From: CAZGLR01 sp964526635
Lineage (GTDB): Bacteria; Zixibacteria; MSB-5A5; GN15; JAAZOE01
DNA: 21,339 bases
Assembly (NCBI GenBank): GCA_964526635.1
Contig: CAZGLR010000057.1
Span: forward strand, 1-21,339
Direction: 5' to 3'
In this document: positions 8,194-15,352 of the stretch, one piece after another
How positions within the stretch are numbered: the stretch's first letter is position 1
Layout of the letters: each line of letters starts with the position of its first letter
Program-made: the position numbers and the translations under genes
Notes under the pieces: model-generated
What the model saw: the letters and a program-made list of their open reading frames with translations, nothing else
Database searches by the model: none
What the model was told of the DNA's origin: nothing

Positions 8194-9692
8194 GGTTGCA
8201 CCTCCTTCCCGGTGAGATGATAGATCAACAATTTCAACTCTCGTTCATCGCCGACGAACGGTGGCATCTCCGGGGTTAAATCGCCGATCATGTCGATAAA
8301 ATCGGCGGCTTCATCGTCGGCCAGACCATCGAATGTCGGCGCCAGCGGCCGGTAGCCATCCATAGTATGACATCCGCCGCAGCGACGATCGAAAACCAGC
8401 GCGGCTCGTTGCTCGGTCGGTGCCTCCGCCAAATGACCATCCAGCGGATCATGCGCGGCGATTGTCGTCAGGTATTCGGCCAGCATGGTGACATCGCCGG
8501 CATCACCGGGAAACGGCGGCATCGGACTGATGTAATGCTGCAATCGGGGAATGATATTTTCCAGGTGCTCCATCTCCAGCCCGGCCACCAGGCGATCAAG
8601 CCCCTGATAGCCGCTGACGGCATGACACGAACGGCAGGCAGCCAGGTACAAATCACGGCCATGGTCTCCGGTTGAATAATCGATAGTAAGCGGCTCTTCA
8701 CCGGTGAGTGCTTTAGCCTGCGGTACTGTGAGATTATTACTGTAGAGATATTCACCGATGACAAACGGTTTACGTATTGCCTCACGAGCCCATTCGAAAC
8801 CACCCATTGCCATCAGGCCGCAAAGCATGAGTATCCCTGCCGAGATATACCCGCTGTGACGGGGAAAGATAATCGCGCCAAGCAGTGTCAGAAAGACCAG
8901 CGCGGCGGCTGCCACCACTGTAATCTGCACCGCGAGCATTGCGACACTGCCGGGCTGCATGGCAATCATCAGGTTGTCCGGAACCATCCCGAAATACCAT
9001 AATCCGGCCGGGGCAGCCAGCAGTACGCCGCCCAGGATTACGGCGCCATTGATACGCATGGCGCGGGCTTTGAAAGTCTTGTCTTTTTCGCGTGAAAGCA
9101 GAATGATTGCAAATAATCCGGCCAGTGTCAGCGCAATGCAGGTGCGGAAGACCAGTGACGGCCAGAACGTGGGATTAAAGAAACCATCGAAAAAGTCGCC
9201 GGTCTGCAGCCATTTCCCCGGCGTCAGCATGAAGGTTATAATGCCGTTGATAATAAACAGCGACAACCATGCGGCAATAAAATAAATCCAGCCGATAGTA
9301 AGATGCGCTTTGGCCGTCAGCCGCTTCCAACCATAATAGTACATAATTGCCGCCGCAATTTCGATAAAGAAGGCGACCCATTCGGTGGCCCAGCCCCAGA
9401 CGAAATTGCGAATGAGCCAGGTGGTTGCGGTCGGGTGGATCAACCCGATAGTGATCCATATGCCGACCCCGGTAACCGCACCGCCGACCAGCGTGACAAG
9501 CACGAAAAAGCCCGACATGCGCTTCAGGTAGCCAAGGTATGCCGCCGAATTCTTTTTCCGGGCAATCATCTCGGCAACAACCAGATAAAGACCGCCGCCA
9601 ATGGCAAAATGAGAGATAAAGACATGGACAATGGCCACGACTGCAATCAAAATGCTGTTGGGTAGGGCCGGTTCCCAAACCGGGAAATTCAT
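8190..9692 (-). CDS. Cytochrome bd-like CydA homologue fused to a dihaem cytochrome c
   Basis: A 500-residue protein. The N-terminal ~320 residues are a CydA-like membrane domain: His28 in SHFAIGGGLYL fits the b595 axial His, and EWVAFFIEIAAAIMYYYGW (Glu104, Glu111) fits the AFFLE...GW helix, although the first Glu is shifted by one compared with E. coli. VFRTCIALTLAG aligns with FVHTVASGYVTG but has Arg183 in place of the b558 His186. REAIRKPFVIGE matches the GRQPW region. The quinol-binding Q-loop is not recognisable. The C-terminus has two small c-type haem units: CRSCH (353-357) with SPMPPF (Met391), and CGGCH (438-442) with PEMPPF (Met476). The haem c domain should lie in the periplasm. 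A good GAGGTG ribosome-binding site precedes ATG 9692. I infer an oxygen (or other small-molecule) reductase fed through cytochrome c. Confidence 0.75.
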   Translation of the reverse strand: MNFPVWEPALPNSILIAVVAIVHVFISHFAIGGGLYLVVAEMIARKKNSAAYLGYLKRMSGFFVLVTLVGGAVTGVGIWITIGLIHPTATTWLIRNFVWGWATEWVAFFIEIAAAIMYYYGWKRLTAKAHLTIGWIYFIAAWLSLFIINGIITFMLTPGKWLQTGDFFDGFFNPTFWPSLVFRTCIALTLAGLFAIILLSREKDKTFKARAMRINGAVILGGVLLAAPAGLWYFGMVPDNLMIAMQPGSVAMLAVQITVVAAAALVFLTLLGAIIFPRHSGYISAGILMLCGLMAMGGFEWAREAIRKPFVIGEYLYSNNLTVPQAKALTGEEPLTIDYSTGDHGRDLYLAACRSCHAVSGYQGLDRLVAGLEMEHLENIIPRLQHYISPMPPFPGDAGDVTMLAEYLTTIAAHDPLDGHLAEAPTEQRAALVFDRRCGGCHTMDGYRPLAPTFDGLADDEAADFIDMIGDLTPEMPPFVGDERELKLLIYHLTGKEVQP

Positions 9693-9707
9693 AACACCTC
9701 GAATCGT

Positions 9708-10130
9708 TTAAGACCTGAGTTCCTTACGAAAATAGACGATATCGGGACGGCCGACATATTCACAACGCGAAAACAGGGCCATCGACGGCAAGTTGTGTTC
9801 TTCTATCAGCGCGCCGATAATCCGAACCCCCGTATCGCGCAGGAATTCCTCGGCCTTCTCGAGAAGGCGTTGGGCCAGATGGCGTCCGCGATACTCCGGA
9901 TCAATGGCAAGACGGTTGATCCAGCCCTTGCGGCCGTCGCTGGAGGCTATGACCGAGCCGATAATTAACTCATTTTGGCGGAGAACAAAGATCGAGGTAT
10001 GATCGTCAAAGATTTGCCGTTCCAGCATGTCCCGGCTGTCACGATGACGGGCATCGCAGGGCAGCCCGGTTCTGTCCCACAGGGCCAGAAGCTGGTCATA
10101 ATCCGCTATGGTATAAAAATCGATTTCCAC
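9708..10130 (-). CDS. GNAT-family N-acetyltransferase
   Basis: A 140-residue single-domain GNAT protein. The acetyl-CoA-binding motif A is visible as RLAIDPEYRGRHLAQRLLEKAEEFL, split here as strand RLAIDPEY, the RGRHLA loop (R/QxxGxG/A type, with His for one Gly) and the following helix. The next strand GVRIIGALIEEHN and the MALFSRCEYV helix match motif B and the end of the fold. The acceptor is unknown; the pattern SMALFSRCEYVGRPD resembles RimI-like and small-molecule acetyltransferases. It is the first gene of the minus-strand cluster, 15 bp before the CydA-like/cytochrome c gene, and so is likely co-transcribed from the 10163-10191 promoter candidate. Nothing visible ties its chemistry to the oxidase. 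Confidence 0.85.
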   Translation of the reverse strand: MEIDFYTIADYDQLLALWDRTGLPCDARHRDSRDMLERQIFDDHTSIFVLRQNELIIGSVIASSDGRKGWINRLAIDPEYRGRHLAQRLLEKAEEFLRDTGVRIIGALIEEHNLPSMALFSRCEYVGRPDIVYFRKELRS

Positions 10131-10162
10131 GGTATCCCCACCACGGACACTTAATTACCGGC

Positions 10163-10192
10163 AAAGTATCGCACTTGATAATGAGAATCAAG
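10163..10192 (-). promoter_or_regulatory. Candidate promoter with Fur-box-like palindrome for the GNAT-oxidase cluster
   Basis: Read on the - strand: TTGATT (10186-10191), a 17-nt spacer, then TACTTT (10163-10168), 33 bp before the GNAT start. The -10 is poor (3/6); GATACT, two bases upstream, is an alternative. The palindrome CTTGAT-7 nt-ATCAAG (10174-10192) covers the -35 and spacer. Its core TGATAATGAGAATCA (10176-10190) matches the Fur-type 7-1-7 repeat TGATAATnATTATCA at all but two positions. Rightward, GATAAT (10177-10182) and TAGAAT (10231-10236) are possible -10 elements for the Roco gene, without good -35 partners. A regulator bound here could control both directions. Confidence 0.4.
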
Positions 10193-10275
10193 CATCAAAA
10201 CGTAAATTAGTTTCCAAATGTTACGATAAATAGAATACATGTTTTCGACGGCGGAAGATATAACTCGAGGATTTG

Positions 10276-10318
10276 GCAGAATCTGTTGTCCTGCAATAGA
10301 TTCTGCTTGCAAGACAAC
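10276..10318 (+). promoter_or_regulatory. Interleaved inverted repeats in the Roco gene leader (possible bistable RNA switch)
   Basis: Four contiguous segments run A-B-A'-B'. A = GCAGAATCT (10276-10284) pairs perfectly with A' = AGATTCTGC (10298-10306). B = GTTGTCCTGCAA (10285-10296) pairs with B' = TTGCAAGACAAC (10307-10318) at 11 of 12 positions (one C-A mismatch). The two hairpins share sequence and exclude each other. B' ends one base before the GGGAGG ribosome-binding site (10320-10325) of the GTG-10331 start, so the choice of fold could affect translation. There is no T-run, so it is not a terminator. The repeats are seen directly; the regulatory role is inferred. Confidence 0.5.
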
Positions 10319-10330
10319 CGGGAGGTAAGC

Positions 10331-13300
10331 GTGCAGCAGGAGGAAGTCCGGCGAGTCCTGAAACGGGCCAGAGAAAACGAATGGATGACACTCGATCTCT
10401 CCGGCGAGGATCTCACCACGATCCCCGACGATATCGGAAAAATCACCTCGCTGGCCAGGCTGAATTTAAGTAACAACCGCCTGTCTGAGCTCCCCGAAAG
10501 TCTCGGACAGCTTAATCGCCTGGTCCATCTGGACGTCAGCGACAATCAGTTGCAATCGCTGCCCGAATCTCTCGGCGAGATCAAACGCTTATCCGTTCTC
10601 AAGGCCGGCAATAATCACCTGACACTTTTACCCGATTCAATCGGTAACCTGACCCGTTTGTCCGATCTTGAACTCAATGAAAACCGCCTGACCTATATCC
10701 CGGATACTATCGGATCACTGGCCAGTCTTCATCGTCTTATTTTATCCACTAATCGGCTGACGGACCTTCCCGAATCGATGCATCAACTGACCAATCTCCA
10801 GGCCCTTCTTATCGAAGATAATCGCCTGGCGACACTCCCGTCGAAATTCGGCGGTATGACCAGTTTGAACCGTCTGGACCTATCGGATAACCGCCTGACC
10901 GAGCTGCCGGAAAGTATCGGTCAACTGGTTAATCTGATCGAGTGCAATGTCAGCTGCAACGCCCTGAAGAAACTTCCTGAATCGATCGGTAAACTGATTC
11001 GGTTACAGACATTCCTGATTCATGACAACTGCCTGAATACCCTGCCGGAATCGATTGGTAAACTCCGCAAAATCAGCCGCTTCGAAGTGTACAACAATCC
11101 TCTGGGCTATCTCCCGCAGGAGGTTATGCAGGAAGGCAGCCAGGCGATTCTCGAATTCTATCTGGAACTGAAGACAATTAAAACCAGGCGTTTTGAAGGG
11201 CGGGTTATACTGGTTGGCGAACCCGGCGCAGGGAAAACAACACTGGCGCGGGCATTGACCGGCAGTCGCGATGATGCCCTGGCCGAACGGGGCGGGATCT
11301 ACCTGCGGCGCTTCTTCGCCCGTATCCAGGAAAATCCCAAAATGGAGATAACTGCCGCCGACGGCCGGGCGACCGGCGATCCGAAGAATATGGCGACTGA
11401 ATCATTTACCGATAACGCCGCCTTCAAGGAAACAATCCATGGTCTTGAGGCAACTAATCTGGTTCGCCGGGATAAAAAAGATGAAGAATCCGAAACATTT
11501 GAAAATGTTCGGATGGTCGTCTGGGATTTCGGCGGTACCGGTCCCGCCCAGCAGGCATATCAGCATTTTCTCACCGATCGGACCCTGTATCTGCTGGTCT
11601 TCAACGCCACCCATTCGCCGGATCAACAGCGCCTGGAATACTGGCTGCAAACAGTGAAAGCCTGCGCGCCGCAGTCGCGTATACTGCTGGTCGCCACCCA
11701 GGCCGGTGATGCTGTCCCCAACAGCAATTTCAGGGAGTTGAAACAGAAATATGGTTCCTTTCTTTGCGGCAATGATATTTTCTGGGTTGATTCTGTAGCG
11801 GGTACCGGCGTTGCCGAATTACGCGATGAAGTAACCACGCTCAGCAGGAGATTGCAGTTTATTGGCTACAACTGGCCGAAATCATGGGCTGATGTCGAAG
11901 AGCAACTGGAATCTCGTCTGGCCGGCGGCCAGGTCTATCTGCGGCGGCTGGATCTGTACAAGCTTATGGTGGATTGCGGTATCAAAACCGACTGGAACCG
12001 TGATCTGCTCGCCCGTATTCTCGGCAAGATGGGCAAGATTATTCATTTTCCGTACAGCCATCAACTGCATGATCTGGTCGTACTCGATATGCCGTGGCTG
12101 ACCAGGGCGATTGCAGCATTGTTTGCCGAGCCGGCGACTGATGAACTGGACGACGACAAGATCGGGCAATCTGATTCCACGCCACCGGGCGAACCGGGTA
12201 TCATCGGTCATGACCGTCTGATTTCATGCTGGCGGAAAGACTACCTGAATCTGGCTCCGGTGTTGACTCAGATTCTCGAAGATTATGGTATCTGCTGTCC
12301 GCTGGGAGAAGATAAATCGAAAAGCCTGCTGCCGCTGCTGCTCCCGCCGGATCGTCCGCCGCTGCCGGTGTGGGAAAAGGCCAACAATAAGAGTTCGCGC
12401 CGTTTCGTCTATAGACTGGATTATTTGCCTGATACACTGATTCCTCAGATTATTGCGCATACGTTCCGCTGGCATTATGGTCCGGTATGGCGCCATGGCG
12501 TTATGCTGGCCAATGGCCCGTCACTGGCCCTGATCGAAGCTGATCCGCTTACCTGCGAAATCACCGTCGAGGTCCGGGCGGCCTATCCCTTCACGTACCT
12601 GGAGATGCTGGTTCGGGCGGTCGAGACCGTCTTGCGGCTTTTTCCGGGTCTGACGGCAATCACGCAGATCAGTTGCCCGGGGCATCCGCCGGCTCGTCCG
12701 GATTGCACCGGTTTATTTGATATCGAGGATATTCGCCGCGATTTGACCGAGGGAGCGATGACCCGCAAATGCGAAGCCAGCGGGGCGATGATCAAGACGC
12801 CGGATATTATCGAGGGCTTCAGCGGCTATACCCAGGCCGGGACGTTTTTGGAAAATATGGAGCTTGCCATCACCGCAACGATTGATCTGGTGCGGTCGGG
12901 CAAAGCGCGGGCCCAGCAGCTTTTGGAGATGCTCGAGCATCAGCAGCATGTGTTTATGGAATGGCTCTGGGATCTTGATCGCGATTTATTCGTCAACGGC
13001 CCGACCCTGTTCTCGTTGATCCCATCGGGCGGCCGACGAGTCCGCTCCGAAACCTGGTTCAATCAGGAGTATTCGATGCGGGTGTGCTGTCAATCACCGA
13101 CTGGTATTCACCCGGTTGGTCGCGCCTATCCGATGAAGCGCCCACGGGAATGGTGGCTGATCACCGCACCCTATTTCAGTCAGTTGATGCCGCTTCTTAA
13201 TGTCCTGGCCGGGCCCTCGGGTCAATTGCTTTTCGGACATCTGCCGGAGCATCTGATCCGAACAGTCAAAGGTGAATTTGAAGTCATGCAGCATACTTTC

Positions 13301-13588
13301 CGCAGGATCGGGGTTACCACTCTTGATGCCCCGGCGGATGAAACCGGTCATGAACGGCTCCGTGATCGCCAGCACCGGGCGCTCACCGAGGTTCTCGGCA
13401 TATTCAATCAGATCGACAAATGGGAAACATGGCGCGAGTCGCTGGCGCGGATGCGGATGGCCGACGGCCGTTTCCTCTGGCTGTGCGAGGACCATTTCAA
13501 TCAGTTCCAGCCGCGGGTGGCGTCGTTCGGACTCGAAAATGTCCAGAAAAAAACGCCGGAAGAGCTGTTGCAGTCCGCCCGGCGTTGA
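10331..13588 (+). CDS. Roco-family protein: leucine-rich repeats, Roc GTPase and COR domain
   Basis: A 1085-residue multidomain protein. GTG 10331 has GGGAGG 5 nt upstream and is preferred over TTG 10286, which has no ribosome-binding site and would run through the leader repeats. Residues 18-268 are 11 leucine-rich repeats of 23 aa. The Roc GTPase follows: P-loop GEPGAGKT (296-303), switch I TIHGLE (Thr368), WDFGGTG (Asp399, Gly402), TQAGD (456-460) as the G4 variant, and DSVAGTG. The P-loop-to-switch I distance (65 residues) is longer than usual and polar. COR runs from about 510, with GKIIHFPYSHQLHDLVVLD and MPWL, and a C-terminal region ends with LWLCEDH (Trp1050-His1055), typical of bacterial Roco proteins. 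Roco GTPases cycle through nucleotide-dependent dimerisation mediated by COR. No signal peptide, so it is cytoplasmic. No effector domain is recognisable; the pathway is unknown. It is divergent from the oxidase cluster. Confidence 0.9.
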   Translation: MQQEEVRRVLKRARENEWMTLDLSGEDLTTIPDDIGKITSLARLNLSNNRLSELPESLGQLNRLVHLDVSDNQLQSLPESLGEIKRLSVLKAGNNHLTLLPDSIGNLTRLSDLELNENRLTYIPDTIGSLASLHRLILSTNRLTDLPESMHQLTNLQALLIEDNRLATLPSKFGGMTSLNRLDLSDNRLTELPESIGQLVNLIECNVSCNALKKLPESIGKLIRLQTFLIHDNCLNTLPESIGKLRKISRFEVYNNPLGYLPQEVMQEGSQAILEFYLELKTIKTRRFEGRVILVGEPGAGKTTLARALTGSRDDALAERGGIYLRRFFARIQENPKMEITAADGRATGDPKNMATESFTDNAAFKETIHGLEATNLVRRDKKDEESETFENVRMVVWDFGGTGPAQQAYQHFLTDRTLYLLVFNATHSPDQQRLEYWLQTVKACAPQSRILLVATQAGDAVPNSNFRELKQKYGSFLCGNDIFWVDSVAGTGVAELRDEVTTLSRRLQFIGYNWPKSWADVEEQLESRLAGGQVYLRRLDLYKLMVDCGIKTDWNRDLLARILGKMGKIIHFPYSHQLHDLVVLDMPWLTRAIAALFAEPATDELDDDKIGQSDSTPPGEPGIIGHDRLISCWRKDYLNLAPVLTQILEDYGICCPLGEDKSKSLLPLLLPPDRPPLPVWEKANNKSSRRFVYRLDYLPDTLIPQIIAHTFRWHYGPVWRHGVMLANGPSLALIEADPLTCEITVEVRAAYPFTYLEMLVRAVETVLRLFPGLTAITQISCPGHPPARPDCTGLFDIEDIRRDLTEGAMTRKCEASGAMIKTPDIIEGFSGYTQAGTFLENMELAITATIDLVRSGKARAQQLLEMLEHQQHVFMEWLWDLDRDLFVNGPTLFSLIPSGGRRVRSETWFNQEYSMRVCCQSPTGIHPVGRAYPMKRPREWWLITAPYFSQLMPLLNVLAGPSGQLLFGHLPEHLIRTVKGEFEVMQHTFRRIGVTTLDAPADETGHERLRDRQHRALTEVLGIFNQIDKWETWRESLARMRMADGRFLWLCEDHFNQFQPRVASFGLENVQKKTPEELLQSARR
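10382..11134 (+). repeat. Array of 11 leucine-rich repeat units within the Roco gene
   Basis: Ten consecutive units of exactly 23 codons (69 bp) follow a 21-residue first unit. Consensus: (x)xLxxLxLSxNRLTxLPESIGxL. Typical units are LNLSNNRLSELPESLGQL and LDLSDNRLTELPESIGQL. The regular length without insertions suggests a smooth curved solenoid. The last unit (NNPLGYLPQEV) is degenerate and leads straight into the Roc domain linker. The LPxSIGxL pattern is the class common in bacterial and plant Roco/PIRL-type LRRs, used for protein binding. Confidence 0.9.
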
Positions 13589-13609
13589 TAATCTAATTGT
13601 TCAACTGCC

Positions 13610-14149
13610 CTAATACGCTTTTTCCTTCTGTGCTTTTGCCGCCTCAGCCTGGGTTACCTTGGCTTCCACTCGATCCATGCCGGCTTTGGCTTCCATCAGG
13701 GTGGGATTGAGTTTGAAGGCGTAACCGTATTTGGCCCGCGCCTTGTGCAGGTACCCCTCGTTTTCCCAGCTGATTCCGAGAGCATAATTGATGCGGGCGA
13801 TGACGTCATCATCGCTCGGACAGAATTTCAGACTGTTATTGAACGATCCAATGGCGCGATCGAAGCGGCCGGTTTTCTGCTGACAAAGACCCAGATAATA
13901 ATGAGCCTGCCAGTTCATCCGATTAGTTGCAATTGACCGGATAAAATGCTTGGTGGCCTGATAATAATCGCCCGTGAAATACAAACGCTTCCCCTGATCG
14001 AAATGGCTGTCGGCCACCAGGGTTTCAGTTTGTTTGATAGCAGTAGGGGCATCATCAACAGCATGAGACTTGATCGTTTCTGTGGAACTGCTGCAACCCA
14101 TCATCGCCAGAACGGCGAACGCAAACAACAAAACACCAAGGCGGCGCAT
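13610..14149 (-). CDS. TPR-containing lipoprotein
   Basis: A 179-residue lipoprotein. The signal peptide MRRLGVLLFAFAVLAMMGC has a lipobox ending at Cys19, followed by a Ser/Thr-rich linker. Residues about 48-150 form roughly three tetratricopeptide repeats, with hallmarks DQGKRLYFTGDYYQATKHF, AHYYLGLCQQKTGRFDRAI and ALGISWENEGYLHKARAKY. The C-terminus (AKVTQAEAAKAQKEKAY) is an alanine/lysine-rich helix. TPRs mediate protein contacts; the lipid anchor places it in the envelope. GGAGGT is well placed before ATG 14149. It converges on the Roco gene with only 21 bp between the stops. Upstream is a 147-bp gap with a GATAAT-like -10 on the - strand but no clear -35. The partner is unknown. Confidence 0.85.
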   Translation of the reverse strand: MRRLGVLLFAFAVLAMMGCSSSTETIKSHAVDDAPTAIKQTETLVADSHFDQGKRLYFTGDYYQATKHFIRSIATNRMNWQAHYYLGLCQQKTGRFDRAIGSFNNSLKFCPSDDDVIARINYALGISWENEGYLHKARAKYGYAFKLNPTLMEAKAGMDRVEAKVTQAEAAKAQKEKAY

Positions 14150-14296
14150 TCATACCTCCCTATTTGGAAAGCTGTTAGGATTTATCAGTTACATAGATTA
14201 TCGGAAAGCTCGAGCGGAGTCTTATCTGGCAGGAGACAGGGATACGGCGATTTACAGAAGCTGTGCAATTACTGCACACTGCCCTCTACTTCCGGA

Positions 14297-15316
14297 TCAG
14301 CGCTGAGGTGATTCAAGAACTTCATCATCGATGATGCCGGTTTCGACAGCCAGCATCTCTTCAAGGTGTTTATCGAACGCCTGAAGGGACAGGCCCGACC
14401 GCTTTGCGGCGCGTTCGATAGCGTTACTTACATCATCGGGTGTCAGTGTCAGATCATCGCCCACGAGACAGTATTCCGCGGCCGGGATCTTTCCCAGGAG
14501 GCAATCATGAAGATAAAAGTAAAACCAGACAGCAGCCCGACCGTCGGGCGGAAGGCTGTCGTTCCAGATGTTAAGTGCTTTCTCGGCAGTGGCCCGGTAC
14601 CCGGTTATCTTATGGAAATACCATTTGAAGAATTTGGTTATTTTGGGAATTTGCCGGGCGCTTTCGATAGCTTCCTGGAGATCGGTATCTTCTATATAAA
14701 ACATGTCGGCGCTGTGCTGATCGAGATAAATCAATGGTCTCGATGGTCCAAGGAAGTCTTTCTTGAAATCGAGCAGGATATTTATGGCCGTGATCATGAC
14801 AGCCATCTGGCGGGCGGCATCATATATCTTGAAATGAGGATGCTGGATATGGCCGCTTTCATCAACATGGCATCCGGCCAGATACATCAGCATGCCAACA
14901 GGCGCTGCGGCGGCGCTGGAGGCATAAGACTCCATAGCATTCAGGGTATCAAAACGATCATTGCCGAGATTGGTTCGAAAGGCCGTGCACATTTCTATAA
15001 ATGGCTCCAGGGGGAACTCGAACCGGGCCAGCGCCAGTCGGATTTCCTCATGATTGACCAGGATATCCCCGAAGCGTCCCTCTCGCAGGCCCTGTTCGAG
15101 GGACATCGCAGTGGCGACGATCTCCATCTTCACATGTTCGGTCAGACATCCCGATCGAAAATACGGTTCAGCAATCTCATTAAGCGTATTGCAAATCGAT
15201 TTCACCGCCACGAAAGCCCTGAATTTATCATCGGGATCAAAAAGCAGGGCGGCGGCTTCGGCCAACGGGATACTTTTGCAAATTATGTTGTGCGTAAATT
15301 GTGGTTGTAACAGCAT
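14297..15316 (-). CDS. Divergent squalene/phytoene synthase-like protein
   Basis: A 339-residue all-helical protein. The central part matches the trans-isoprenyl (head-to-head) synthase pattern: LNAMESYASSAAAAPVGMLM corresponds to the family's Y...vag.VG helix. AARQMAVMITAINILLDFKKDF corresponds to the Q.tNilRD..eD helix, with DFKKD (Asp183, Asp187) as the second aspartate-rich motif, followed by PLIYL in the place of the R.YlP segment. The first aspartate-rich motif (DxxxD in active CrtB/HpnD/squalene synthases) reads NTLNEIAE (43-50) and lacks both Asp. It may therefore be inactive, use another residue, or act on a different substrate. No ribosome-binding site precedes ATG 15316, where the sequence is very AT-rich (TATAAAATATA). 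It lies 36 bp after the ATP-grasp gene and is probably co-transcribed. A long open frame on the opposite strand (14366-15310) is judged a shadow. Confidence 0.6.
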   Translation of the reverse strand: MLLQPQFTHNIICKSIPLAEAAALLFDPDDKFRAFVAVKSICNTLNEIAEPYFRSGCLTEHVKMEIVATAMSLEQGLREGRFGDILVNHEEIRLALARFEFPLEPFIEMCTAFRTNLGNDRFDTLNAMESYASSAAAAPVGMLMYLAGCHVDESGHIQHPHFKIYDAARQMAVMITAINILLDFKKDFLGPSRPLIYLDQHSADMFYIEDTDLQEAIESARQIPKITKFFKWYFHKITGYRATAEKALNIWNDSLPPDGRAAVWFYFYLHDCLLGKIPAAEYCLVGDDLTLTPDDVSNAIERAAKRSGLSLQAFDKHLEEMLAVETGIIDDEVLESPQR

Positions 15317-15352
15317 TATATTTTATACGAATACAGCGGGAAAAAGATGAGA

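Noticed and set aside
10276..10318. A full H-type pseudoknot formed by both leader stems at once
   Set aside because: The two crossing loops would be 0 nt and the third 1 nt, too short to span stems of 9 and 12 bp. Alternative hairpins are more likely.
10286..10330. Upstream TTG start adding 15 residues to the Roco protein
   Set aside because: No ribosome-binding site precedes it and it would translate through the inverted repeats; GTG 10331 has GGGAGG at ideal spacing.
10331..13588. Roco gene as part of an antiphage defence island
   Set aside because: LRR-GTPase architecture can suggest immunity, but no nuclease, protease, TIR or other effector, mobile element or known defence gene lies beside it.
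13584..13605. Inverted repeat GTTGA...TCAAC between the converging Roco and TPR lipoprotein genes as a terminator
   Set aside because: Only 5-bp arms around a 12-nt loop and no T-run on either side; too weak to call.
14262..14278. Hairpin TGTGCA-5 nt-TGCACA after the squalene-synthase-like gene
   Set aside because: Perfect but short, and no T tract follows on the - strand, so a terminator is not supported; no other role is evident.
14366..15310. 314-codon open frame on the + strand opposite the squalene-synthase-like gene
   Set aside because: It lies wholly inside the minus-strand gene, whose translation shows recognisable family motifs; the + translation shows none and has no promoter or ribosome-binding site. 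It reflects codon bias of the opposite strand.
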